From contig JAPOWR010000001.1 of assembly GCA_026707545.1 (NCBI GenBank), forward strand, positions 1,579,778 to 1,643,777: a DNA stretch of 64,000 nucleotides, given 5' to 3'. This DNA comes from Acidobacteriota bacterium. Its GTDB lineage: Bacteria > Acidobacteriota > Thermoanaerobaculia > Multivoradales > Multivoraceae. The notes beneath the pieces were generated by a model, which was not told the DNA's origin, made no database searches, and saw only the letters and a program-made list of their open reading frames with translations. A program made the position numbers and the translations under genes. Shown here piece by piece: positions 9,887 to 17,235 of the stretch (its first letter is position 1; every line of letters begins with the position of its first letter).

Positions 9887-12627
9887 GAAGCCGCGTCGCA
9901 CGGGAAGGCCTTGAGATCGAACTGCGTCTCGAAGGGTGAGCCCTCCAGGTTCCGGTACGTTCTCGCGACGCCGGACTCGCTGTCCGTGACCGTGATCCCG
10001 ACGCCGACATCGGTCAGACCGCCCATCAGCACCCATCGATGCTGATTGATGCCGCAACCGTCGAGGACCTTGACCACGAGCTCGATGTTGTCCGGGCTGA
10101 AGAACCAGAACATGCCCGTGTCGGGCGTGCGGGGAATCGCCGTGCCGACACCTTTCTTTTCGCCGGCCTGCCAGTTCGCGCGGACTTCGAATCGTGCGTC
10201 CTGGAGACAGAGCGACGTCTCGCCGGCGGCACAGGTCGTGCTTGCCTGAAACTGGCCGCCGACCGGGCGCGCCGGTCGCCAGGGCGGCACGGCCTGGGCG
10301 ACCGGTTCCCAGTCCCGGGGCGCCGGCCGGGCCTGGCTCGCCGTACCGGATTCAGAATCGCAGGTGTCGAACGCCTCGGTGTCCCCTATCGGCTCGAAGA
10401 GCGTCCCTAGAGGGTTCGTCCACGTCTTCCGCGTCCCGTTCCTCCGGTCGCGAACCGTCGTCGTCACGTCGACATCCGTCAAGCCGGCCGCGAAGACCCA
10501 GTAACGGCCGTTGATCGCACAGCCGTCCAGCACCTTGACGACCATCTCGATGTTCGCGGGTTCGAAGAACCAGAAGTCACCGCTCTCGGCGGTCAGCTCG
10601 TAGGCAATGCCGCGGCCGGTCCTGCCGTCGGACGTGCGCCAGTCGACCTGGACGTCGAAGTGCCCAACACATAGGACATCGTCGTCGCTGCACTCGGCAA
10701 CGTCCGGCGGCTCGGGGTCAGGCTCGGGGTCAGGGTCGGGGTCGGGATCAGGGTCGGGGTCGGGATCAGGGTCGGGGTCAGGGTCCGGCTCGGGCGCCCC
10801 GGCCTCGCACGGCGACGGGTTCGCCGGCGGTTTGGCGTTCGGCGTCAGGTACACGACCAGGCCGTCGTGGTCCGAGGCGAAGAGCACGTTCGTCGCATCG
10901 TTCTCATCGTTCTCCGCGGCGTCCGCGTTGCCGCGCGCGAACTGCACGTCTACGACGTGCCGTTCCAGCGACTGGTTCACGAGCGCGTGGTCCAGGACCT
11001 GGGCGTTGCCGTCAAAGACGAACGAGTACTTCTCGGCGGCCAGCACACGGTCGATCAGGTTGCACAGGTCCCTGGTGACGAGGTCCGGGCCCGAAGTCAG
11101 GTTCTCGTCCGGCGTGATCCGACCCCTGATCTGTCCCACGACATCGACGTAGCCGTCGGCGAACTGGAACGCGTTGAAGTCGCCCACGACGATCGCGTTC
11201 GCGTCCTGAAGCGACTCGACAAGGCGAGCCACGGACTGCGCCTGCTCGAGGCGCTTGGTGCGGACCCATTCCCCACGGGCAGCGTCGTCGACGTCGATCA
11301 GCGAGCGGTTGTGGATCGCCACCACCGAGAATTCCAGGCCGCCCGCCGTCGCCTCGAGCACGAGGGGCGGCCGATCGTGAAGCCTGTCGGCGCTCCCGTC
11401 CCGGGGATCGATGAACGTCTCGCTCCGGCCGTACTCGGTCACCCGGCCGACCGTCACTCCGGAGCGCACCAGGAAACCCACGGACTGGGAGCTCCCCGAC
11501 GCCTCGACATGGGCCGTGTAGCGCACGTTCGAGTCATCGCTGCGGATGCGGTCGGCGAGGTTCTGGAGCGCGGTCCGGCCGTGCGCCTCCTGCACGGCGA
11601 CGATGTCGGGCGAACGGAGCACCTCGCGCAAGAGGCGCGACAACTTCGCCAGCTTGGTCGCGCCCGCGCCCGCGCGCAGATTCAGGAGATTCTGCGAGGC
11701 CACCGTGATCTCGCCAGGTGACTTGGCGCGCACCGCGCGCGGTAGTGGCGTGGCCGCGGACCGGATCGTCAGTTCGGTCGGCCAGATCTCGTAGCCGCGG
11801 AACTCGTAGCCGAGCACGCCGGTGGCCGCGAATGTGGTTCCTGGAACCCAGGAGACGTTCGGCAAACCGAGCTTGTCGGGATCCAGTTCGAACACCTCGG
11901 GATTCCCGTCCCAGACCGGCAGACCCGGCCGGCCCGGATACTCGATACCGGGCTCCCGGAAGCCGCGCGACGTCGGCGTGATGTACATCTCGGCGACCGG
12001 GTCGGAGTTGAAGTGCTGGCTGCCGCTGGACACCGTCCCGTTAGCGATGCGGATACGCATGCCCTCATAGCACTCGTACTCCACCGCGCAGCTCGGGCGT
12101 GCGGGGTCCGGGGACGGTCGAGAGCCGTTGAACTCCACCGGCGCCGGCAACGGCTGGTTGCTGCCGTCGACCGTCACGGAACCTCCGGTCACCGTGGCGT
12201 CAATCAATGTGAGGCCGTAGGCCGGCGCATCACTCCCGTCCCGGACCACCCCCGTCACGTCGACCTGGTCACCTACGTTGACGGCCGGCGATCCGCTGCC
12301 CAGAACGAAGATTCCGTCCGACGTGTCGGGATCGTTGTCGCTACGGGTGGACGGAGTCTGGATGAAGAAGCCCTCGTCCCCGACCGCGGTAACGACGTTG
12401 TCGTTCGTCGTCACCGTAGCGTCCACCCGGGGGCTGGACGGCCCGCGGCCCTGGATCTCAAAAATCTCGTACACCACCCCCTGCGCGAGGCTCGCCCCCG
12501 GGAAAGCCGCCACGACCGCGAAGCCGACCGTCAGGCAAGGCGCTAGGTGTCCGAAGCTGGCAAACCTCTCCTTCCAGCCGTTCTTCGGCGTGCAGACGGG
12601 CCCAGGCCTCGCGTGCTTCCCCGGCAC
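9853..12627 (-). CDS. Large secreted endonuclease/exonuclease/phosphatase-family protein with two C-terminal repeat domains
   Basis: 924 residues with a signal-like hydrophobic stretch at about 28-48. Order: an OB-fold-like region as in extracellular nucleases of the ExeM/NucH type (VVYEIFEIQG, DGIFVLG, VGDQVDVTGVV); an EEP domain (VASQNLLNLRAG, DIVAVQEAHG, VVGDFNAF, SDHDGLVVYL); an Asp-Pro repeat linker; then two ~105-residue domains sharing FWFFxPxNIExVVKVLDGCxIN and GLTDV. This C-terminal domain recurs on secreted proteins of Acidobacteriota in my recollection; its function is unknown. The enzyme probably degrades extracellular DNA. It is the last gene of the ASPIC-TPR operon (9 bases after the TPR gene) and its 3' end overlaps the DUF3604 gene by 34 bases. 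Confidence 0.85.
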   Translation of the reverse strand: MPGKHARPGPVCTPKNGWKERFASFGHLAPCLTVGFAVVAAFPGASLAQGVVYEIFEIQGRGPSSPRVDATVTTNDNVVTAVGDEGFFIQTPSTRSDNDPDTSDGIFVLGSGSPAVNVGDQVDVTGVVRDGSDAPAYGLTLIDATVTGGSVTVDGSNQPLPAPVEFNGSRPSPDPARPSCAVEYECYEGMRIRIANGTVSSGSQHFNSDPVAEMYITPTSRGFREPGIEYPGRPGLPVWDGNPEVFELDPDKLGLPNVSWVPGTTFAATGVLGYEFRGYEIWPTELTIRSAATPLPRAVRAKSPGEITVASQNLLNLRAGAGATKLAKLSRLLREVLRSPDIVAVQEAHGRTALQNLADRIRSDDSNVRYTAHVEASGSSQSVGFLVRSGVTVGRVTEYGRSETFIDPRDGSADRLHDRPPLVLEATAGGLEFSVVAIHNRSLIDVDDAARGEWVRTKRLEQAQSVARLVESLQDANAIVVGDFNAFQFADGYVDVVGQIRGRITPDENLTSGPDLVTRDLCNLIDRVLAAEKYSFVFDGNAQVLDHALVNQSLERHVVDVQFARGNADAAENDENDATNVLFASDHDGLVVYLTPNAKPPANPSPCEAGAPEPDPDPDPDPDPDPDPDPDPDPEPDPEPPDVAECSDDDVLCVGHFDVQVDWRTSDGRTGRGIAYELTAESGDFWFFEPANIEMVVKVLDGCAINGRYWVFAAGLTDVDVTTTVRDRRNGTRKTWTNPLGTLFEPIGDTEAFDTCDSESGTASQARPAPRDWEPVAQAVPPWRPARPVGGQFQASTTCAAGETSLCLQDARFEVRANWQAGEKKGVGTAIPRTPDTGMFWFFSPDNIELVVKVLDGCGINQHRWVLMGGLTDVGVGITVTDSESGVARTYRNLEGSPFETQFDLKAFPCDAASYSGVYQIGDV
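10711..10791. repeat. Hexanucleotide tandem repeat coding for an Asp-Pro linker
   Basis: About 80 bases of GGGTCG/GGGTCA-type hexamers (plus strand). On the minus strand they encode a run of Asp-Pro units, with a few Glu-Pro, between the EEP domain and the repeated C-terminal domains. Such runs are prone to slippage, so the linker length may vary among strains. Confidence 0.85.
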
Positions 12628-12636
12628 CAGGGAATG

Positions 12637-13764
12637 CTAGCCGGGGGGCGCCTGGTCTCCGCTCAGGCTGTTGAGAATCTCACGCGCCCGGGGGTGATCC
12701 GGGTCGATTTCGAGCGCCTTTTCCAACTGCCGCAGACCCTCTTCGGCGCGCCCCGTCTTGATGTAGGCGATGGTGAGCAGGGCGTATGCGTCCGCGCGGT
12801 TCGGGTCGATCTCGACTGCCCGCTCCAGCGCCTCGGCGGCCTCGCGGTTGCGATCGGCGAGACCGTAGAGCACGCCGAGGTTGAGGTGGGCGTCGTAGGA
12901 GTCGGGGTCGAGCCGTAGCACTTCAAGGTAGATGCGCTCCGCGGCCCGATGGTCGCCGTCAGCCAAGCGTTGGTTCGCGGTTCGGATCATCGACTGCGTA
13001 TCTCGCACCAGAGCCAGGATCGCCTGCATCATCGGATCCGGGAGACTGGACACCTCCGCCTCGGTCAGACCGTCCAGCAACTCGTTGGCGCGTGCGTCGT
13101 TGCCGAGCTGGCGCTCAGTCATCGCCAGCAGATAGCGAGTTTCGCGATGTTGCGGATCCACCGTTAGGGACAGGCGAAGGTGTTCGGCGGCGGCCTCCGG
13201 GCGGCCTCGGCGCCGCGCCGTCTTGCCAAGCCCGAGTTCGCCCCAGGGAGCGTCCGGCGCCGCCGACCGCGCGGCCCGGAACGCCCACTCAGCACCGTCC
13301 AAGTCGCCGGCCGCCAGCAGCGCGTTGCCGAGCCGTACCCGCGCCGCCCAGTAAGAGGGGCGCAGCTCCAGGACGCGCTCGAAGTACCGCGCCGCCTCCT
13401 CCTGGGCGCCACCGCCGGCAGCGAGAAAGCCGAGGTAGTACGGCCATTCCGCCGTCTCCGGATCGAGTTCCGCCGCCTGCTCGTAGCAACGACGGGCCTG
13501 GTCGAGATAGCGGTGCGCCTGGTAGAGGCGACCCAGCGCTCCGACTGCGGCCCCGCTCAACGGGTCGCGTTCCACGGCAGCCAGCGCGTCGCGGACCGCG
13601 GTGGCGAAGCCGGTGTCGAGTTCGTGCAGGTTGGGAATGCGGGGGATCGGATCCTGAGCGACCGATGCCCGTGGCGGCGGTTCAGCGCACCCAGTCGCGA
13701 ACGCGGCCAGCATGACCACCAGGGAAGAGACAAACCAGCGCCGCCAAGGATCACCGAGCGTCAC
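12637..13764 (-). CDS. TPR-repeat lipoprotein
   Basis: 375 residues. The N-terminus has a hydrophobic segment ending AFATGC, a probable lipobox, so it is likely anchored to a membrane. The rest consists of tetratricopeptide units, e.g. AALERAVEIDPNRADAYALL, QLEKALEIDPDHPRAREIL and RCYEQAAELDPETAEWPYYL. About eight to nine TPRs are apparent. TPR arrays mediate protein-protein contacts. The start overlaps the ASPIC/UnbV gene by 14 bases, and its stop lies 9 bases before the nuclease-like gene, so the three are probably cotranscribed and translationally coupled. TPR plus FG-GAP/ASPIC pairs are common in such genomes, but the partner process is unknown. Confidence 0.88.
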   Translation of the reverse strand: MTLGDPWRRWFVSSLVVMLAAFATGCAEPPPRASVAQDPIPRIPNLHELDTGFATAVRDALAAVERDPLSGAAVGALGRLYQAHRYLDQARRCYEQAAELDPETAEWPYYLGFLAAGGGAQEEAARYFERVLELRPSYWAARVRLGNALLAAGDLDGAEWAFRAARSAAPDAPWGELGLGKTARRRGRPEAAAEHLRLSLTVDPQHRETRYLLAMTERQLGNDARANELLDGLTEAEVSSLPDPMMQAILALVRDTQSMIRTANQRLADGDHRAAERIYLEVLRLDPDSYDAHLNLGVLYGLADRNREAAEALERAVEIDPNRADAYALLTIAYIKTGRAEEGLRQLEKALEIDPDHPRAREILNSLSGDQAPPG

Positions 13765-15481
13765 GGCAAACTCCCTCCGCCGGTGCGGTGCCGCCAGGCG
13801 CGAGCAACCGCAGGACGCTGTTCACCGGCACGCCCGACCGTTCGGTGACTCCGCCGTGCGACCAGTCCACCCTGATGTGATCGACGCCCTGAATGTCGCC
13901 GAACGCGAAGTGAACTCGGGGATCGTTGGCAGCGGCGAAGCTCTGCGCCGGCCGCACGTCCCGGGTCCAGCTTCTGCCTCCCCCCCGGACGGTGACGCGC
14001 GAACCGATGGCGGAACGGTCGAGGATGCCGCCGCCGCAGAGGTCGACGATCAGCCAGGGCGCGGCGTTCCCCACTTCGTTGCGAAGCTGCCGTGCCGGCC
14101 CCTCGTTGTTCACCACGACGATGTCGACATCGCCGTCGTTGTCGAGATCGCCGAACGCCGCGCCACGGCTCACCTCAAGCGGCTCCAGGGCCGCACCGGC
14201 CCGGCCCGAAACGTCCTCGTAACGCCCGGAGGGCGTGCCGCGCAACAACTGGTTCGGCTCGCGGTAATCGAAGGCGGCGGTATCTCCCGGCGTCACCTTG
14301 CCGTTGGCGATGAACAGGTCGAGGATGCCATCGCCGTCGTAGTCGAACCAGGAAGTGCCGAAGCCCGTGTACGGCTGGCTTACGCCGCCGAGACGCAGTT
14401 CGTCCGTTTCGTCGAGGAAGAACCCGCCGCCGTCGTTGCGGTAGAAGGTGTTCGTCTCCCCGCTCAGGTGGGTTAGGAACAGGTCGAGGTCGCCGTCGCC
14501 ATCCGGGTCGGCGACGGCGATGCCCATGCCCGCTTCGGGCTGGCCGAGCTCGTTGAGCGCCGCCCCGCGTGACAGGGCGTCCTCCCCGAACGTACCGTCG
14601 CCCCGGTTCAGCCACAGGTGGTTCTCCGCCTGGTCGTTCGCCACGTAGAGATCGACGAGGTCGTCGCCGTCGAAGTCCGCCGCGACGACCCCCAAGCCCG
14701 GCCCGACAACCGAGCGGATACCGGCAACCTCACTCACGTCGGTGAACCGGCCGCCGCCGTCGTTGCGGTACAGGGTGTCCGGGGCCGGCGGGTACTCCGC
14801 CGGATTGCAGTAGTTGCGGAGGCCGTTGGGCCCCAGGCAGGGGCGCTCCCGGCCGGCGCTCCAGACGACGTAGTTTGCGACGAAGAGGTCCAGGTCCAGG
14901 TCGCCGTCGTAGTCGAAGAACACGCTGCTGGAAGACCAGGCCGGGTCGCCGACGCCGGCGCGCTCGGTCACGTCCTCGAATGCACCGTCGCCCAGGTTGC
15001 GGTAGAGCCTGTTCGGGCCGACGTTCGTCACGTAGAGATCGACCAGGCCGTCCCGGTCGTAGTCGCCCGCGGTCGCGCCGGCACCGTAGCCCGTGTCGCC
15101 GACGCCAGCGACGTCCGTCACGTCCTCGAACGTGCCGTCGCCCAGGTTGCGATAGAGGCGGTTGCCGGGCCGGTCCGCGGCCGGGCTCATGCTCCCGGCC
15201 GACCCGGGAACCGGACCGCTCTGGACCAGGTAGACGTCGAGCAGTCCGTCGTCGTCGATGTCGAGCAGTGCTACACCTCCCACCAGGAGTTCCGGGTAGT
15301 TGTACTCGCCGGTCGCACCGCTCTGATGGATGAAGTCCAGGCCCGCTTCGGTCGCGCGCTCGACGAAGATCGGCGGCGGCGGCCGAGCCACCGTCGACAC
15401 CTCCGCGCCGCCGTCCGCTTCGGCGCACGCCAGGAAGGCCACGGCCGAGCTGACCGAGAAGAAGACGAAGCAACCTCGCAT
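13751..15481 (-). CDS. FG-GAP/VCBS repeat protein with ASPIC/UnbV domain (CRTAC1-like lipoprotein)
   Basis: 576 residues. The frame is open further upstream to 15697, but ATG 15481 starts a signal peptide ending FLAC and avoids overlapping the divergent YHS gene. Repeats of the form DYDRDGLVDLYVTN, DYDGDLDLDLFVAN, DFDGDDLVDLYVAND and DYDGDGILDLFIANG are calcium-binding FG-GAP blades and predict an extracytoplasmic seven-bladed propeller. The last ~90 residues (IGSRVTVRGGGRSW, VHFAFGDIQGVDHIRVDWSHG) form the ASPIC/UnbV domain. A TAGTGT hexamer ends 11 bases before the start. It is first in the operon with the TPR and nuclease-like genes. Confidence 0.9.
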   Translation of the reverse strand: MRGCFVFFSVSSAVAFLACAEADGGAEVSTVARPPPPIFVERATEAGLDFIHQSGATGEYNYPELLVGGVALLDIDDDGLLDVYLVQSGPVPGSAGSMSPAADRPGNRLYRNLGDGTFEDVTDVAGVGDTGYGAGATAGDYDRDGLVDLYVTNVGPNRLYRNLGDGAFEDVTERAGVGDPAWSSSSVFFDYDGDLDLDLFVANYVVWSAGRERPCLGPNGLRNYCNPAEYPPAPDTLYRNDGGGRFTDVSEVAGIRSVVGPGLGVVAADFDGDDLVDLYVANDQAENHLWLNRGDGTFGEDALSRGAALNELGQPEAGMGIAVADPDGDGDLDLFLTHLSGETNTFYRNDGGGFFLDETDELRLGGVSQPYTGFGTSWFDYDGDGILDLFIANGKVTPGDTAAFDYREPNQLLRGTPSGRYEDVSGRAGAALEPLEVSRGAAFGDLDNDGDVDIVVVNNEGPARQLRNEVGNAAPWLIVDLCGGGILDRSAIGSRVTVRGGGRSWTRDVRPAQSFAAANDPRVHFAFGDIQGVDHIRVDWSHGGVTERSGVPVNSVLRLLAPGGTAPAEGVCRDAR

Positions 15482-15548
15482 GTCCGAAACAGACACTATC
15501 CGCGCCCGCAAGATGACTGAATAGACTCGCCCGAGGAGGACTCGCCTC

Positions 15549-16040
15549 ATGTCTACGCCACAGCACCGCGATCGTCGCGCCCGATTCGCTCGCGCCACAA
15601 CCCTCGCCGCCTTCATCATCGGTGCCGCACTGGCCGCGATTCCGGCTACCGCCGCCGAAGAGGACCCGGTCTTCACCACCCGCGGCAACCTGGCCATCCG
15701 CGGCTACGACCCGGTCGCCTACTTCACGGAAGGGAAGGCAGTCAAAGGCGACAGGGACTTCACGCTTGGCTGGCAGGGCGCCGACTGGCGTTTCGCCAGC
15801 GCCGGGAACCGGGACCTCTTCTCCGAGGATCCGGAGAAGTACGCGCCCCAGTACGGCGGCTACTGCGCCTGGGCGGTGAGCCGCAACTACACGGCCCCTA
15901 CCGACCCGGATGCGTTCACGCTCGTGGACGGCAAGCTCTACCTGAACTACAACAAGAGGGTCATGAATCAGTGGCTCGAGGACCGCGACCGGAACATCGA
16001 GCAGGCCGACGAGAACTGGCCCGCCGTTCTCGAGGAGTGA
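15549..16040 (+). CDS. YHS domain-containing secreted protein
   Basis: 163 residues; ATG preceded by a strong GAGGAGGA at 15533-15540 and a TAGACT hexamer at 15522-15527. Signal peptide around residues 12-36 ending PATAA. The mature protein carries the YHS fold: IRGYDPVAYFTEGKAVKGD, DWRFASAGNRDLFSEDPEKYAPQYGGYCAWAVS and KLYLNYNKRVMNQW. The single Cys in GGYCAWA is typical of this subfamily. YHS domains are small metal- or haem-linked modules; the role of the stand-alone secreted form is unknown. It is divergent from the ASPIC/UnbV gene with a 67-base shared upstream region. Confidence 0.9.
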   Translation: MSTPQHRDRRARFARATTLAAFIIGAALAAIPATAAEEDPVFTTRGNLAIRGYDPVAYFTEGKAVKGDRDFTLGWQGADWRFASAGNRDLFSEDPEKYAPQYGGYCAWAVSRNYTAPTDPDAFTLVDGKLYLNYNKRVMNQWLEDRDRNIEQADENWPAVLEE

Positions 16041-16086
16041 CCCGCACCGCGGACGCCGGCACCGTCCCGCCTGGAATGCCCGGAGC

Positions 16087-17235
16087 GTGAAGCTCCTCGC
16101 CTTCAGCGACGTTCACCTGGACTCGAAGTTCGGCTGGGCGAGCCGCGAAGTCGCCCGCCGGCAGCGACAGCGGCTCCGCGAAGGCGTGACCTGGGCATTC
16201 GATCAGGCCCGGCACGAGGGTGCTGCCGCGGTGCTGATCGGCGGCGACCTGTTCGAGCATGAGCTCGTGTCGCCGGACACGGTCGAGTTCCTGCGCCGAA
16301 CCTTCGAACGATCAGGCCTCCAGGTCTTCGCCGCTCCCGGCAACCACGACTACGCGGACACGGAAAGCCCGTACCGGCGGGTCGACTGGCCGGACAATGT
16401 CCACATCTTCAGCGAGACGCGCTTCACGTCGAAAGTGCTCGCCGACGGGTTGACGGTCTGGGGCGCCGCACACCGCAAGCCCGCGGACACGCCCGGCTTC
16501 TTCGACGACGGATTCCGCGTAGGGGGCTCCGGCACTCATATCGGCGTGTTTCACGGCGAGGAGCGAAGCGCCGCGTTCCAGGGCCAGTATCGGCATGCTC
16601 CGTTCGAAAGCGACCAGATCGCCGCTGCCGGCTTCGACCACGCCGTCGTCGGCCACTCCCACAGACCCGCCGACCGTTCGGCCTGGACGCGGCTCGGCTC
16701 CCTGGAACGACTCAAGTTCAACGAGGCCTACGGCACCGCGGTGATCCTCGAGATCGCGGGCGGCCGCGTCACTCCTCGCCGGCTCGAGCCGCGGCCTCCA
16801 ACCCTTCACACCTTGAGCGTCGACCTGACCGAGGTTGAGAACGCGAGCCAGGCCCGGGACCGGGTCCGCGACGCGCTCTCCAGTCTGGCGGGTGCCGCTC
16901 GGATCCGACTCACCGGCGAACCGGACGACCTTCACCTGCACGAGGACGACTTCACCACCGGCTCGTTCGAACTGCCCGACGGAGTCGAGCAGGTTCTGGT
17001 CGACATCTCCGGTCTGACGCCGCCCTACGACCTGGAGCAGATCGAGCAGGAGCCCACTGTTCGCGGCATGTTCGTGCAGCGGGTTCGCGAAGACGACCTG
17101 GATCCGGAAACCGAGCGGCTCGTACTACTCGCCGGCCTCCGCGCGCTCGACGGGCGCGATGACCTGGCCGTGATCGACGAACTGAGGATGGGGGCGTCCC
17201 AGGACGATCAGCCGGACGGTGGAGAGGCCTCGTGA
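16087..17235 (+). CDS. SbcD/Mre11-like metallophosphoesterase (YhaO-like DNA repair exonuclease)
   Basis: 382 residues from a GTG start. The calcineurin-like motifs appear in order: FSDVHLD, LIGGDLFEH, APGNHDY, GVFHGEE and VVGHSH, the metal ligands expected of SbcD/Mre11 nucleases. The ~150-residue C-terminal part is not recognisable by motif. It overlaps the next gene by GTGA, so the two are almost certainly translated together. The partner's architecture fits the Bacillus YhaO/YhaN arrangement better than classical SbcCD. Probable role: ATP-dependent processing of DNA ends or hairpins. No Shine-Dalgarno sequence is obvious; it may be cotranscribed with the YHS gene 46 bases upstream. Confidence 0.9.
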   Translation: MKLLAFSDVHLDSKFGWASREVARRQRQRLREGVTWAFDQARHEGAAAVLIGGDLFEHELVSPDTVEFLRRTFERSGLQVFAAPGNHDYADTESPYRRVDWPDNVHIFSETRFTSKVLADGLTVWGAAHRKPADTPGFFDDGFRVGGSGTHIGVFHGEERSAAFQGQYRHAPFESDQIAAAGFDHAVVGHSHRPADRSAWTRLGSLERLKFNEAYGTAVILEIAGGRVTPRRLEPRPPTLHTLSVDLTEVENASQARDRVRDALSSLAGAARIRLTGEPDDLHLHEDDFTTGSFELPDGVEQVLVDISGLTPPYDLEQIEQEPTVRGMFVQRVREDDLDPETERLVLLAGLRALDGRDDLAVIDELRMGASQDDQPDGGEAS

